A stretch of 14,597 nt of DNA from Paludibacter sp. (GCA_030655595.1 JAUSNQ010000002.1:1-14597), one strand, 5' to 3'. Positions 1 through 7,129 are shown, counted from the first letter of the stretch. Program-made: numbers and translations. The notes: generated from the sequence alone by a model not told the origin.

Positions 1-318
1 TAATGAATTATAATGACATACGCAATATTTCAAAGAACTTTTTTCGGGTTATTTTACCCCAATTATATGACTTTTTTTTAACAAATTATTAATCAACTAA
101 AATCGTCTGCTCAGACTTTTCGGAGTGGACTCAATATTAAATTTAAAAAATGAATAACTAATAACAAAATCATATGTGTTGTTTGTAAGTCCGGGCAAAA
201 ATAGATGATGTTGAATCACTATCTTGACAGCGATATGCTGAAAAGCTTGTAAGGGATTCTGTATTTTTCATGTAGGGTAATTGGAACAATAGCTTAATGA
301 ACCAAGCGAAAGCCGACG
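1..318. other. Gene-free left edge
   Basis: No convincing coding frame is seen on either strand. The stretch is AT-rich. It holds a small inverted repeat, GTCT-gctc-AGAC, at 105-116, flanked by A and T runs (99-120), which could be a weak terminator in either direction, possibly for the minus-strand genes ending at 319, although it lies about 200 bp beyond their stop. It also holds one copy of the TGTAAGGGA repeat described separately. I see no RNA gene here. Confidence 0.4.
248..256 (+). repeat. TGTAAGGGA repeat, copy 1
   Basis: This nonamer occurs here and at 1522-1530 and 1567-1575. The match with the 1522 copy extends to 12 bp (GCTTGTAAGGGA, 245-256 and 1519-1530), and the match with the 1567 copy extends rightwards by two bases. 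The copies lie on both sides of the two secreted-protein genes. The role is unknown; a regulatory site or a duplication scar are both possible. Confidence 0.45.
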
Positions 319-891
319 TCAGTTTGAATCGTGTGCATTGATTGTAATTACAACTGTTAGTGCAACGGGAGAAGCAGTAGAGGTAATCAGACCGTAATTA
401 ACAGTGGGATCTCTCATCCATGTGTATGTCAGCCGGTAACCGTCATTGTAACCCGTTCCGGTGTAGCAAGTGCCTATGTAATCCACTAATTCTTGGTCTA
501 CTGAATTAAGAACAATAGGTGTAGTATAAGGGGTTCCTAAAGCGCCACCGCTATTTGTTGTTGTACAGGGTGCAGAGATAAGTGTCAGTTTGGTGCCAAC
601 AGGAACCGTTCCACTCGCTATGCGGGCAGTTAGTTCGCGATGTGTGCCGCCGGGAACAATAGAGGAAACCTTGACATACATGTCCGAATTTGAAACAGAA
701 GTAATGGGTAATCCTGCTGCTGTGCTGGTTAGGGTCAGATTGACCGGCGCATTGTTGGTGGCAACTAAACTATAACTACTTATTTGCAGGGTAATCTGAT
801 CACCTGCAGTAAAACTTTGAGCCAACGATTTGTTTGATAACAAAACCGTAATCAGAATGATTACAAAGTAATATTTATATTTGGTCAGCAT
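319..891 (-). CDS. Small secreted protein of unknown function (paralogue 1)
   Basis: A 190-residue protein with a clear Sec signal peptide: a short Lys/Tyr start, a hydrophobic core at about residues 8-18 and a likely signal peptidase I site after Ala24 (SLA-Q). The mature part is rich in Thr, Ser, Val and Gly, as in beta-sandwich exported or surface proteins. It has two cysteines, C109 and C142, which could form a disulfide. The segment around 115-160 (GGALG.P, then IGTCYTG.G and LTYTW) matches the neighbouring gene at 914-1462 in the same order, so the two are tandem paralogues. They are 22 bp apart and probably co-transcribed from upstream of 1462. I do not recognise the family. The C-terminal run of alternating hydrophobic residues (VALTVVITI) resembles a terminal beta strand. 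A pilin-like or matrix subunit is conceivable but not shown. Confidence 0.8.
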   Translation of the reverse strand: MLTKYKYYFVIILITVLLSNKSLAQSFTAGDQITLQISSYSLVATNNAPVNLTLTSTAAGLPITSVSNSDMYVKVSSIVPGGTHRELTARIASGTVPVGTKLTLISAPCTTTNSGGALGTPYTTPIVLNSVDQELVDYIGTCYTGTGYNDGYRLTYTWMRDPTVNYGLITSTASPVALTVVITINAHDSN

Positions 892-913
892 AAAATGAAT
901 AATTAAGCAATGA

Positions 914-1462
914 TTATTTAGCGATTATGGTATAAGTCACGGCGATTTCGATATTTTCAATTGTTGATTGATCGATATTGTAAGGAGACAACCACTCCCA
1001 CGAATAAGTCAACTGATGACCTTTATGAATTCCTCTTCCCGTATAGCAGCTACCAATATCAACGATAATGTCTTGTGGGTAGCTTGTCAGTGTGATGGGG
1101 CCAATCGGCTTTCCCAGCTTGCCACCTCCAGTACCGGCATGCTCGCCTACAAAAAGTTTAATGGATATCTCCGCAGGTAAATTTTTATGACTCAGATAGA
1201 CTGAAATGACATTGGTCGAATTACCTTCAACGATTGAAGAATAATTGAGCCATGTTTTATCATGGGTAGTAGGGGTAATGATTTGTTCAAGTTCAGTGCC
1301 TGAGACGAAAAATATCCGCTTTCCCGTCCCGACAAAATCAACAAGTGAAAAAGATGGAATCCTTACCATCACAGGCATGCTCGTAGTATTGCTAACCTGA
1401 GCACAGACCATTTCAATCGTCAAATAGATATAAACGAATAACAAAAAAAAGGTTCTCTTCAT
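914..1462 (-). CDS. Small secreted protein of unknown function (paralogue 2)
   Basis: A 182-residue protein with a Sec signal peptide: MKR start, hydrophobic stretch at 5-16 and a probable cleavage site after Ala21 (VCA-Q). The cysteine at 20 does not sit in a proper lipobox, so a lipoprotein is unlikely. The mature part shares with the gene at 319-891 the ordered blocks GGKLGKP.GPI (113-123), DIGSCYTG.G (135-144) and LTYSW (151-155), and ends in the same kind of beta-strand pattern (IEIAVTYTI). Only one mature cysteine remains (C139), where the paralogue has two, so a disulfide like that of the paralogue cannot form within one chain. This is the first gene of the pair. A TAnnTTTG box at 1493-1500 lies about 30 bp upstream, and a GGGGAG stretch directly abuts the ATG. 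Family and function are not recognised. Confidence 0.8.
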   Translation of the reverse strand: MKRTFFLLFVYIYLTIEMVCAQVSNTTSMPVMVRIPSFSLVDFVGTGKRIFFVSGTELEQIITPTTHDKTWLNYSSIVEGNSTNVISVYLSHKNLPAEISIKLFVGEHAGTGGGKLGKPIGPITLTSYPQDIIVDIGSCYTGRGIHKGHQLTYSWEWLSPYNIDQSTIENIEIAVTYTIIAK

Positions 1463-1492
1463 CTCCCCTAAGGTTTGTTGATTTCAAAAATC

Positions 1493-1500
1493 CAAAGGTA
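1493..1500 (-). promoter_or_regulatory. Candidate -7 box for the secreted-protein pair
   Basis: Read on the minus strand this is TACCTTTG, an exact match to the Bacteroidota -7 consensus TAnnTTTG, about 30 bp before the ATG at 1462. No good TTTG -33 element is seen 19-21 bp further upstream, so the promoter may be weak or need an activator. Confidence 0.45.
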
Positions 1501-1521
1501 TGACAATGTAATGTACCTGCT

Positions 1522-1575
1522 TGTAAGGGAATAAGTAGAAACGTGTGGATATAAAGACTAATTAAATGTAAGGGA
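1522..1575 (+). repeat. TGTAAGGGA repeats, copies 2 and 3
   Basis: Two copies of the nonamer lie at 1522-1530 and 1567-1575, 45 bp apart, upstream of the candidate -7 box at 1493-1500 with respect to the minus-strand gene 914-1462. The spacing is near four helical turns. That would suit an activator site; the neighbouring response regulator is an obvious but untested candidate. Confidence 0.45.
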
Positions 1576-1643
1576 TTTACTCTATAAAGGAATATTTACT
1601 TATGATTACTTATGTAACTAATGTGGTTTTTTTTTAAAAAAAA

Positions 1644-2273
1644 CTATTCAATTAATTTATTTTTTAAAGCATAAATGGTCAGTTCGGTGTTACTTTTCAA
1701 CCCCATTTTTTCCATAATCCTCATCCTGTAAGTACTCACTGTTTTATCAGAAATAAAAATCTCATTTCCAATTTCCACCAGCGATTTACCTTTTGCCAAC
1801 ATGATCAATACCTGAAATTCACGCTCCGAAAGCATTTCATGGGGTAATTTTCCTTCAATTTCCATATCCTGAAAAATCAATCGTTCAGCTAAAGCAGCTG
1901 AAACATATTTTCCTCCTGCAGCAATTTTCTTGATGGCGATATTCAATTCTTCAAATGCACTGTCTTTGGATAAATATCCCGATGCACCCAGTTTGAAAGC
2001 CCGAACGGCGTATTGTTCCTGCGGATAAAAACTCAATATGAGTACATGCGTTTTGATATCCTTACTTTTCATCCGCTGGAGTAAATCAAGTCCAGTCATT
2101 TTCGGCATAGAGATATCGAGAATCACCATGTCGTAGTCAGTACTTAGGATTTTTGCGTATGCCTCATCACCATCAGCGACTTCATCGATCACAGTCACTT
2201 CAGGTAATGATTTGATAATTTGTTTGATGCCTTCCCGCACTACAGTATGATCATCAGCAATCAGAATCTTCAT
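1644..2273 (-). CDS. NarL/LuxR-family response regulator
   Basis: A 209-residue two-domain response regulator. The receiver domain covers about residues 1-120: the acidic pair D7-D8, the phospho-acceptor D53 in the VILD strand, a Ser at 81 in the switch position and K103 in the SKD loop. The LuxR-type helix-turn-helix covers about 145-205 (LSEREFQVL, then DKTVSTYRMRIMEKMGLK), the usual four-helix DNA-binding form. The start overlaps the stop of the kinase gene by 4 bp (ATGA), so translation is probably coupled and the kinase is its likely phosphodonor. Length and layout are normal for the family. The targets are unknown; the secreted-protein genes just downstream are candidates. Directly after the stop is a T/A tract (1627-1643) that is a poor terminator, so some read-through towards those genes is possible. 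Confidence 0.93.
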   Translation of the reverse strand: MKILIADDHTVVREGIKQIIKSLPEVTVIDEVADGDEAYAKILSTDYDMVILDISMPKMTGLDLLQRMKSKDIKTHVLILSFYPQEQYAVRAFKLGASGYLSKDSAFEELNIAIKKIAAGGKYVSAALAERLIFQDMEIEGKLPHEMLSEREFQVLIMLAKGKSLVEIGNEIFISDKTVSTYRMRIMEKMGLKSNTELTIYALKNKLIE

Positions 2274-3373
2274 AATATATTTACTTTTTTGGGTATTCTC
2301 ACTTCTATTACTAAACCATTTCCGGGTACATTCGAAAAATCAATGATACCTCCACATTGCTGAGCTCGTTGTCGCATCGACATAATCCCGAATGAGTTGC
2401 TGGATGTCCAATTCCGGTTTGCTATCCCGATTCCGTTGTCTGAAATCATCATGATAATCTCATTTTGCATATTGATTAACTCTATGCATACATTCGTAGC
2501 CTGAGCATGCCGCATCACATTGGTCATTGCTTCCTGCAGTATCCTGAACAGAGAGAGGTTTATCGAAGACATATCTTCAGCTATCTCTTCTAATATTAAA
2601 TCGCAGGTGATTTGTGTACGTTCTTCAAAATCTTTACAATACCAATCGATGGCAGTTACTAATCCCAAATCATCTAAAATTCCCGGATGCATTTCAACTG
2701 ATATGCGTTGCACCTTTTGGATAACTTCATTTGCCATTTCAATCATCTTGTCGAGTTTCTTTTCCGATAAGGCTTTATTATTAATATTCTGCCTCACCCA
2801 ATTCAAATCCATTTTAAGAGCAGTCATCGATTGACCCAACTCGTCATGCACTTTGTATGAGATTTTTGTTCGTTCTTCCTCAATCGCATTGATGAGGTAT
2901 TCATTGACCCGTTCCAATTGTTTCTTGACTTCAAGCAAATTAGTTTCAGAAATTTTCAATTTTTCAGATTTTTCAACGAATCTTTGCTTTTGCCAAAATA
3001 GCTCTAAGAAAACATTAATTTTACTAATCAGGATATTTTTGTTGAGCGATTTGATGATAAAATCCACTGCACCCGATTCATATCCCATCAATACCTCTTC
3101 ATTAGTTTCGGAAGCTGCAGTTAAAAAGATAATTGGAATCATGTTCTCCGCTTGCTGCAAGTTGAGTTGCACTGCAAGTTCAAATCCATTCATATCAGGC
3201 ATGCGAACATCTAAGATGGCCAGAGTCAGATCAATGTCCTTTGTCAACTCCAGTGCTTTCGTGCCTGAGTTTGCTAAAATTATGTTTGCCTGTATGTCAA
3301 AGAGAATAATCTCCATATAAAGGAGATAGGTCTCATTATCATCGACAACCAGGATATTCGGTAAGTAGGGCAT
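2270..3373 (-). CDS. Receiver-histidine kinase (HisKA_3 type) without sensor domain
   Basis: A 367-residue cytosolic protein. Residues 5-120 form a receiver domain with D11-D12, phospho-acceptor D55 and T85; the conserved Lys is K108, followed by Ser rather than the common Pro. A coiled-coil linker rich in Glu, Lys and Leu spans about 125-170. The HisKA_3 dimerisation region follows, with the phospho-accepting His176 in the HDELGQ motif. The ATPase domain has its N box around N285 (EAMTNVMRHA), a DNGIG motif at 312-316 and SFGIMSMRQRA at 327-337. This is the NarX/DegS/UhpB kinase class, which pairs with NarL-type regulators such as the one encoded next. There is no signal peptide, membrane segment or PAS/GAF domain, so input probably arrives by phosphotransfer to D55 from another kinase or through protein contacts. 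It is the first gene of the two-gene operon, with a promoter at 3403-3435. Confidence 0.92.
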   Translation of the reverse strand: MPYLPNILVVDDNETYLLYMEIILFDIQANIILANSGTKALELTKDIDLTLAILDVRMPDMNGFELAVQLNLQQAENMIPIIFLTAASETNEEVLMGYESGAVDFIIKSLNKNILISKINVFLELFWQKQRFVEKSEKLKISETNLLEVKKQLERVNEYLINAIEEERTKISYKVHDELGQSMTALKMDLNWVRQNINNKALSEKKLDKMIEMANEVIQKVQRISVEMHPGILDDLGLVTAIDWYCKDFEERTQITCDLILEEIAEDMSSINLSLFRILQEAMTNVMRHAQATNVCIELINMQNEIIMMISDNGIGIANRNWTSSNSFGIMSMRQRAQQCGGIIDFSNVPGNGLVIEVRIPKKVNIL

Positions 3374-3402
3374 TCAGCAGATTATTGAAATTAACTTGCG
3401 AG

Positions 3403-3435
3403 CAAAGATACAAAAAAATGCCATATTGTATCAAG
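3403..3435 (-). promoter_or_regulatory. Bacteroidota-type promoter for the two-component operon
   Basis: On the minus strand TATCTTTG (3403-3410) matches TAnnTTTG exactly. A CTTG (3432-3435, three of four matches to the -33 TTTG) lies 21 bp upstream. The expected start of transcription is near 3396, giving a leader of about 23 nt before the ATG at 3373. Confidence 0.6.
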
Positions 3436-3465
3436 AGCTAAACTCCACAACATGCTGGCTGTTCT

Positions 3466-3825
3466 TTATTTCCCATACTTTGTTTCTAAAAAATCGATTA
3501 TAGCCCTCATGAGGTTTTTGAGGGCATTCAGATTGATCTCGGATAGTTTTGAAATGTAAATACATGCTTTTCCAATTTTATACTTTCCCAAATCTTTCAG
3601 TAAATACTCATGTTCCGGATTTCCGGTGTACACATAGCGTGAAATGGCAGCTTTGCGAGGGGAAAAACCTAACAGTGGCCAATCTCCTTCCTGTCGACTT
3701 CTCTCTGATTTGTAGTGATAGCTACCAAACCCGATTATGGATGCTCCCCACATTTTGGGCTCGAAACCAGTGAAGTTTTGCATGATTTTCAATAACGCTA
3801 AGCTGTTGGTGCGCTTTTGTTCTAC
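3466..3825 (-). pseudogene. DUF1801-family protein, 5' end lost
   Basis: The frame reads as a DUF1801 protein: the GFEPKMWG block, then IIGFGSYHY, then GFSPRKAA, and a C-terminal LGKYKIGKACIYI with Leu-rich helices. Family members are usually near 140 residues. Here family-like sequence runs upstream beyond the annotatable start, through VEQKRTNSLALLKIM, to an in-frame TAA at 3826-3828. The first 20-25 residues that normally precede this point are missing. The codons just before the TAA (SISFF) faintly recall the normal N-terminal helix, so a small deletion or decay is likely. The nearest usable start is TTG at 3790-3792 or ATG at 3781-3783, giving about 105-108 residues. The unknown gene at 3845-4525 ends right at the break, so this looks like an insertion or deletion border. 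The biochemical function of DUF1801 is not established. Confidence 0.75.
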
Positions 3826-3844
3826 TTAAAAGAATGAAATGGAC

Positions 3845-4525
3845 TTAATTATTTTCATTTTCATCTTCCTTTGGCAACAAACAATCACCTTCAAATTCGG
3901 GTATTACAAGATCTTCTTTATTTAACCAGTATTCTGAAGTCGTAACAGTAAAGTTAGTTGAATCTTTTTTATTTAATTCCCATAAAACTGCTTCCGCTTC
4001 CACAAATTCTTTATCCGTGCTCATTTGTTCGGCAAATAATCTTTTTATGAGATTTCTGTCTGAGATTCCATTGTTGAAAGATTTTAAAACAATTTCTTTG
4101 GTAATTTCTTTGTCGTAACCATCTATAGAAATCAAAGAAATATCAACAACCGTTGCCTTAGCATTTGGGAATTTCCCATTGTATGCTTTATACAACAACT
4201 GGTTAATATTGAATAAATCATAATGCAAATCAATTTCCGGATACTCTTCACAAACCTTGTCAAGTAACATATCGTTTGAAACTTGAGCTATTTGACCTTC
4301 ATTTAATCTTTCAGAAAGTTTATAAGTTAAAACAATCCCGGCAGCTTCATTGGGTTCAAAATCGGTAATAGCCATATGTAGCATTTCCCTTAAATTTTCC
4401 GGCTTCACATTGTTTGCATCAGGATAATCGAATCGTTCTAATAAGTTGATATAATCTTGATTTTGCCAATAGTTAGATATTTCTTCAACAGTTGTAACGT
4501 TCTTGATTGTGATATTAAATTTCAT
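3845..4525 (-). CDS. Hypothetical acidic cytosolic protein
   Basis: A 226-residue protein with no signal peptide and no membrane segment. I do not recognise the family. It is acidic overall, with many Asp, Glu and Asn, and ends in a hydrophilic, disordered-looking tail (PKEDENENN). The N-terminal half contains aromatic/acidic segments (SNYWQNQDY, LERFDYPDANN) and predicted helices (REMLHMAITDF, GQIAQVSNDMLLDKVCEEY). No helix-turn-helix, nuclease, NTPase or zinc motif is visible, so nothing supports a role as restriction controller. The ATG at 4525 is preceded by an A-rich stretch without a clear ribosome site. Composition and codon use look like genuine coding sequence. It lies between the broken DUF1801 gene and a non-coding, intron-like stretch, on the same strand as the restriction genes, and may be cargo of the same island or an older resident. 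Confidence 0.75.
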   Translation of the reverse strand: MKFNITIKNVTTVEEISNYWQNQDYINLLERFDYPDANNVKPENLREMLHMAITDFEPNEAAGIVLTYKLSERLNEGQIAQVSNDMLLDKVCEEYPEIDLHYDLFNINQLLYKAYNGKFPNAKATVVDISLISIDGYDKEITKEIVLKSFNNGISDRNLIKRLFAEQMSTDKEFVEAEAVLWELNKKDSTNFTVTTSEYWLNKEDLVIPEFEGDCLLPKEDENENN

Positions 4526-4589
4526 TTGTTTTGTTTTATTTACTTTTCTACCAATTCTTAAAGCTTTTCGGTTTTCGCTCCTTTGAAAT

Positions 4590-4825
4590 GTGTGGTCATT
4601 TTGTTTTGTTTTCTCGTCTTACCATTAAGGCGGGTGTATTTTTTCCAGAGGTTTTAAGTTCCTTATGCGTAGGGTCGTGTCCGAAGCATTAGTAAGCCAC
4701 AAGGTGATTTGCCATGAGGTATGCACTGAAGGAAGTGAGACTTCAAAATCCGTTACTGAGGAACAGAAACGCCTGTGAACTCACATTTCTGGGTTTGTGC
4801 TAACCTTCGTGCAAGGCTAAAAGGA
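4590..4825 (+). ncRNA. Structured non-coding stretch, possible group II intron domain I remnant
   Basis: This gap has no good reading frame but is richer in G and C than its surroundings and full of small hairpins on the plus strand. GAAGT-gag-ACTTC lies at 4732-4744, a GTTaCTG...CAGaAAC stem lies at 4752-4770 with one A-A mismatch, and CCTT-cgtgc-AAGG lies at 4804-4816. The order of a GAAGGAAGT-type hairpin, a GTT-CTG/CAG-AAC hairpin and a GTGAACTCAC stretch resembles, from memory, domain I of bacterial group II introns, and a GTGTG that could be an intron 5' end occurs at 4590-4594. No reverse transcriptase frame and no domain V hairpin follow, so it would be a dead 5' fragment. A different structured RNA is possible. 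Confidence 0.4.
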
Positions 4826-4911
4826 AATCATATTTATATAAAAATATAGGGAGTAATCAATGTCGTAACTAGCTGATAAATTGTTTATAATGCAAATATC
4901 GTTTAATGTTC

Positions 4912-5082
4912 TCAATCCAATACGGGGTAAATGCTGAGATTTAATTCCATAATCATTCTACCTCTTTGCTTGTGTGTAAATTTAGCTTTGAACAGTTCTT
5001 CTTTGTCCAACACATCTTGTTTTACCCATTTATAGATAAATGATTCGTAAATAGGGTACGCGGTGAACTTACCAAATTTATG
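4912..5082 (-). other. Open frame overlapping and extending the R gene, possible frameshifted C-terminus
   Basis: The frame next to that of the endonuclease is open from 5082 down to a TGA at 4912-4914, 56 codons in all. It overlaps the last codons of the R gene and runs 110 bp past its stop. The composition is coding-like (IYKWVKQDVLDKEELFKAKF, then QRGRMIMELNL), unlike random AT-rich DNA. No start codon is available before the late methionines. A one-base loss near the AAG at 5068-5070 would join it to the endonuclease at about residue 309, giving 361 residues in the intact form. The competing reading is a chance open frame, since the endonuclease as it stands is already about as long as HaeIII. 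Confidence 0.35.
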
Positions 5083-5996
5083 TCAAATTTCAATGACGGT
5101 TCAATTCGCGAACTTGCGTTGTGAATTCTAAATGATATTTGCCAGCCCTCGTTTAATGTTACCAACAAAGTAGTTTTTGAGTTTTCTTCGTAAACAACTT
5201 CTATCAGCCTATTTGGCAACTTTAGTTTTGGCATTCTAAACGTTGGATTTATGTCTTCAAACGGCGAACTCAAAGTTCCATGTAAATTATATGCTTGAAT
5301 TTCAACGCTGTTCTTTCCTTTTATGACTTTATAAAAGTCTTGATTTCCAATCAAGTATTCAACAAGTTTCTCAGCAATAATTCCAGGATTCTGTTTGTCT
5401 AAACGGATTAATTCCTTTTTAAAAGCATCAAGAATTGGAACATAAGTTGATGTATGATAATCGCCTAATGATTTCCATGTTTGTGTTGCGTTACTTTCTT
5501 TTCGAAGTATTGCTAAACCATCAAAGATCGGTTTGATTTCGTTGAAATACTCTTCTGAACAACCAACTCCAAGCCATTTCTTACCAAAATTTATGTCGTT
5601 TGATAACCTTGAATGTTTAACTGCTCTATGGTTGTTTTTTGCAGAAACACCAATTTCCCATTTTTGCAATGAACGGATTGCCAAAATATCTCTCACATCT
5701 CCGCTTTGTCCATGTAAATCAGAAACAATTTCCAATTGTAATAAGTCTTTTTCATTGATTCCATTTGATAAACGAGGTTCAATGTCAATGAGAAAATTTA
5801 CAGCAAAACTTGATACTAACCTGTATTTCCCTTGCTCTGAATCGTTTAAAGATTCAAAACACTTTTTTGCCGTTCTGTACGGATCGTTTTCAACAACCAT
5901 AACAACCGTTTTTGGTTGTAATCTTACTAAAAAGTCGTTTAACAGAGCGTATTCAAATGCTTTTCCGTTAATTGTCTGAGTTGGGATTTTAGCCAT
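5022..5996 (-). CDS. HaeIII-like type II restriction endonuclease (predicted GGCC)
   Basis: A 324-residue protein resembling the HaeIII endonuclease family (RE_HaeIII): GKAFEYALL near the start (11-19), SGDVRDILAIR (98-108), and the strongest block at 113-132, WEIGVSAKNNHRAVKHSRLS, followed by INFGKKWLG and GCSEEYF. The acidic-then-SAK arrangement in 100-120 would suit a metal-dependent nuclease core, but I cannot assign catalytic residues with certainty. It should cut GGCC when unmethylated; this rests mainly on the partner methyltransferase, which is close to M.HaeIII. Its ATG overlaps the methyltransferase stop by one base (TAATG), so it is translated after, and coupled to, the protecting enzyme. 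HaeIII itself is about 318 residues, so the length is normal. An adjacent open frame (4912-5082) leaves it uncertain whether the C-terminus is native. Confidence 0.8.
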   Translation of the reverse strand: MAKIPTQTINGKAFEYALLNDFLVRLQPKTVVMVVENDPYRTAKKCFESLNDSEQGKYRLVSSFAVNFLIDIEPRLSNGINEKDLLQLEIVSDLHGQSGDVRDILAIRSLQKWEIGVSAKNNHRAVKHSRLSNDINFGKKWLGVGCSEEYFNEIKPIFDGLAILRKESNATQTWKSLGDYHTSTYVPILDAFKKELIRLDKQNPGIIAEKLVEYLIGNQDFYKVIKGKNSVEIQAYNLHGTLSSPFEDINPTFRMPKLKLPNRLIEVVYEENSKTTLLVTLNEGWQISFRIHNASSRIEPSLKFDINLVSSPRTLFTNHLSING

Positions 5997-7087
5997 TATG
6001 CAGTAATTCTATTTAAAACGTCTTCCATTCTTTTTAATACATCTGTACCATTAACCCGATTTTCAACCTTCTGATTCATTAATGTTTCTTTGATTTTTAA
6101 GTTATTTAAATCTTCAAATATTTTCTTTGCAACAACTTGTCCCAATCTTACTGGTACTGCATTACCAATCATTTTGTAACCAGAAAGAACGCTGTTGTAA
6201 TGGAAAACAAAATAATCAGGAAAAGTTTGTATTCTAGCACACTCTCTAACAGAAAGTCTTCTGTAAAGTTCTTCCTTTCCTCTCACAAATTCACGCAAAT
6301 TCTGTTCAACAAACTTCATTTTTGGTGCTTGTGGATGAATCGGAGCGTGACGACCGCCTGCTTGAATCGTAAATGAAACTTCATCCCAAGTGCGAACTCT
6401 ATTTCTCGACATAAACATAGACGAAAACCCCCCAATCATATATTCGTGATTTGGAATTTTACACAAATTCCCGTTAGTATAATTCCCTTCTAACGCTGGT
6501 ATTGCGGAGTCCAGTAAATCTCCAATTGCTCTTTTTAGATTTATTTTTTCTATTGGAGTTGTCGGTTTTGGAAATTCAAATTTAATTCCTAAATCTTTCC
6601 GGTATCCAACAAAGAAAACTCTTTTTCTATCTTGTGGAATTCCATAATCTGCTGCATTTAATAGTTCAAAAGATAATTCATAGCCGCAATCCATGAACAT
6701 TTCTTTAATATTTTCGAGTGCCGTTCTATGAACTGGCAACAACATGCCAGAAACATTTTCTGCAAGAAAAAACTTAGGTTGTTTGTCGGCAAGAATTCTC
6801 ATAAATTCAAAAAACAACTGACCTCTTTTGTCAGTAATACCTCGTTTTGAACCTGCTTCACTCCAACTTTGACATGGCGGACCTCCAATAATTCCATCAC
6901 AATCTGGAACTTCGTTTGAGGGTATGTCAACAATGCTTCTTCTATCTAATACAGTCTGAACATGGTTCTTTTCATATGTTTCCCAAATTTCTTTGTCGTA
7001 TTCATTAGCCCAACTTACATTAAAGCCAGCCCTCTGAAAACCAAGGTCAAGACCTCCGGCACCGGCAAAAAATGAAACTATATTCAT
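5996..7087 (-). CDS. DNA cytosine-5 methyltransferase, M.HaeIII-like (predicted GGCC)
   Basis: A 363-residue C5 methyltransferase with all key motifs: [12 protein letters not shown] (7-17), the cofactor-site NEYD (28-31), IV with the catalytic Cys72 in [15 protein letters not shown] (110-112), VIII QDRKRV (152-157), [17 protein letters not shown] (276-290) and [12 protein letters not shown] (303-313). The target-recognition region at 224-257 has [10 protein letters not shown] and HPQAP, which as I recall them are nearly the same in M.HaeIII, including the arginines that contact the GGCC site. Hence methylation of the inner cytosine of GGCC is predicted. M.HaeIII is about 330 residues; the extra C-terminal 30 or so here (after DLNNLKIKE) form a charged helical tail. 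It is first in the M-R operon, with a candidate -7 box at 7130-7137. A DUF1801 fragment and intron-like sequence nearby suggest acquisition by transfer. Confidence 0.95.
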   Translation of the reverse strand: MNIVSFFAGAGGLDLGFQRAGFNVSWANEYDKEIWETYEKNHVQTVLDRRSIVDIPSNEVPDCDGIIGGPPCQSWSEAGSKRGITDKRGQLFFEFMRILADKQPKFFLAENVSGMLLPVHRTALENIKEMFMDCGYELSFELLNAADYGIPQDRKRVFFVGYRKDLGIKFEFPKPTTPIEKINLKRAIGDLLDSAIPALEGNYTNGNLCKIPNHEYMIGGFSSMFMSRNRVRTWDEVSFTIQAGGRHAPIHPQAPKMKFVEQNLREFVRGKEELYRRLSVRECARIQTFPDYFVFHYNSVLSGYKMIGNAVPVRLGQVVAKKIFEDLNNLKIKETLMNQKVENRVNGTDVLKRMEDVLNRITA

Positions 7088-7129
7088 GGTGTTTATCTTT
7101 ATAATTTACTTTTCAATTCCAATTATGTA

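Noticed and set aside
1627..1643. Terminator after the response regulator gene
   Set aside because: It is a T9/A8 tract with no loop and no GC in the stem; too weak to call.
2520..3320. Plus-strand open frames opposite the histidine kinase gene
   Set aside because: They are antisense shadows of a clearly conserved minus-strand gene and show no domain features.
3845..4525. Controller (C) protein or Vsr endonuclease for the restriction system
   Set aside because: No helix-turn-helix and none of the expected nuclease motifs; the length of 226 residues is far above that of C proteins.
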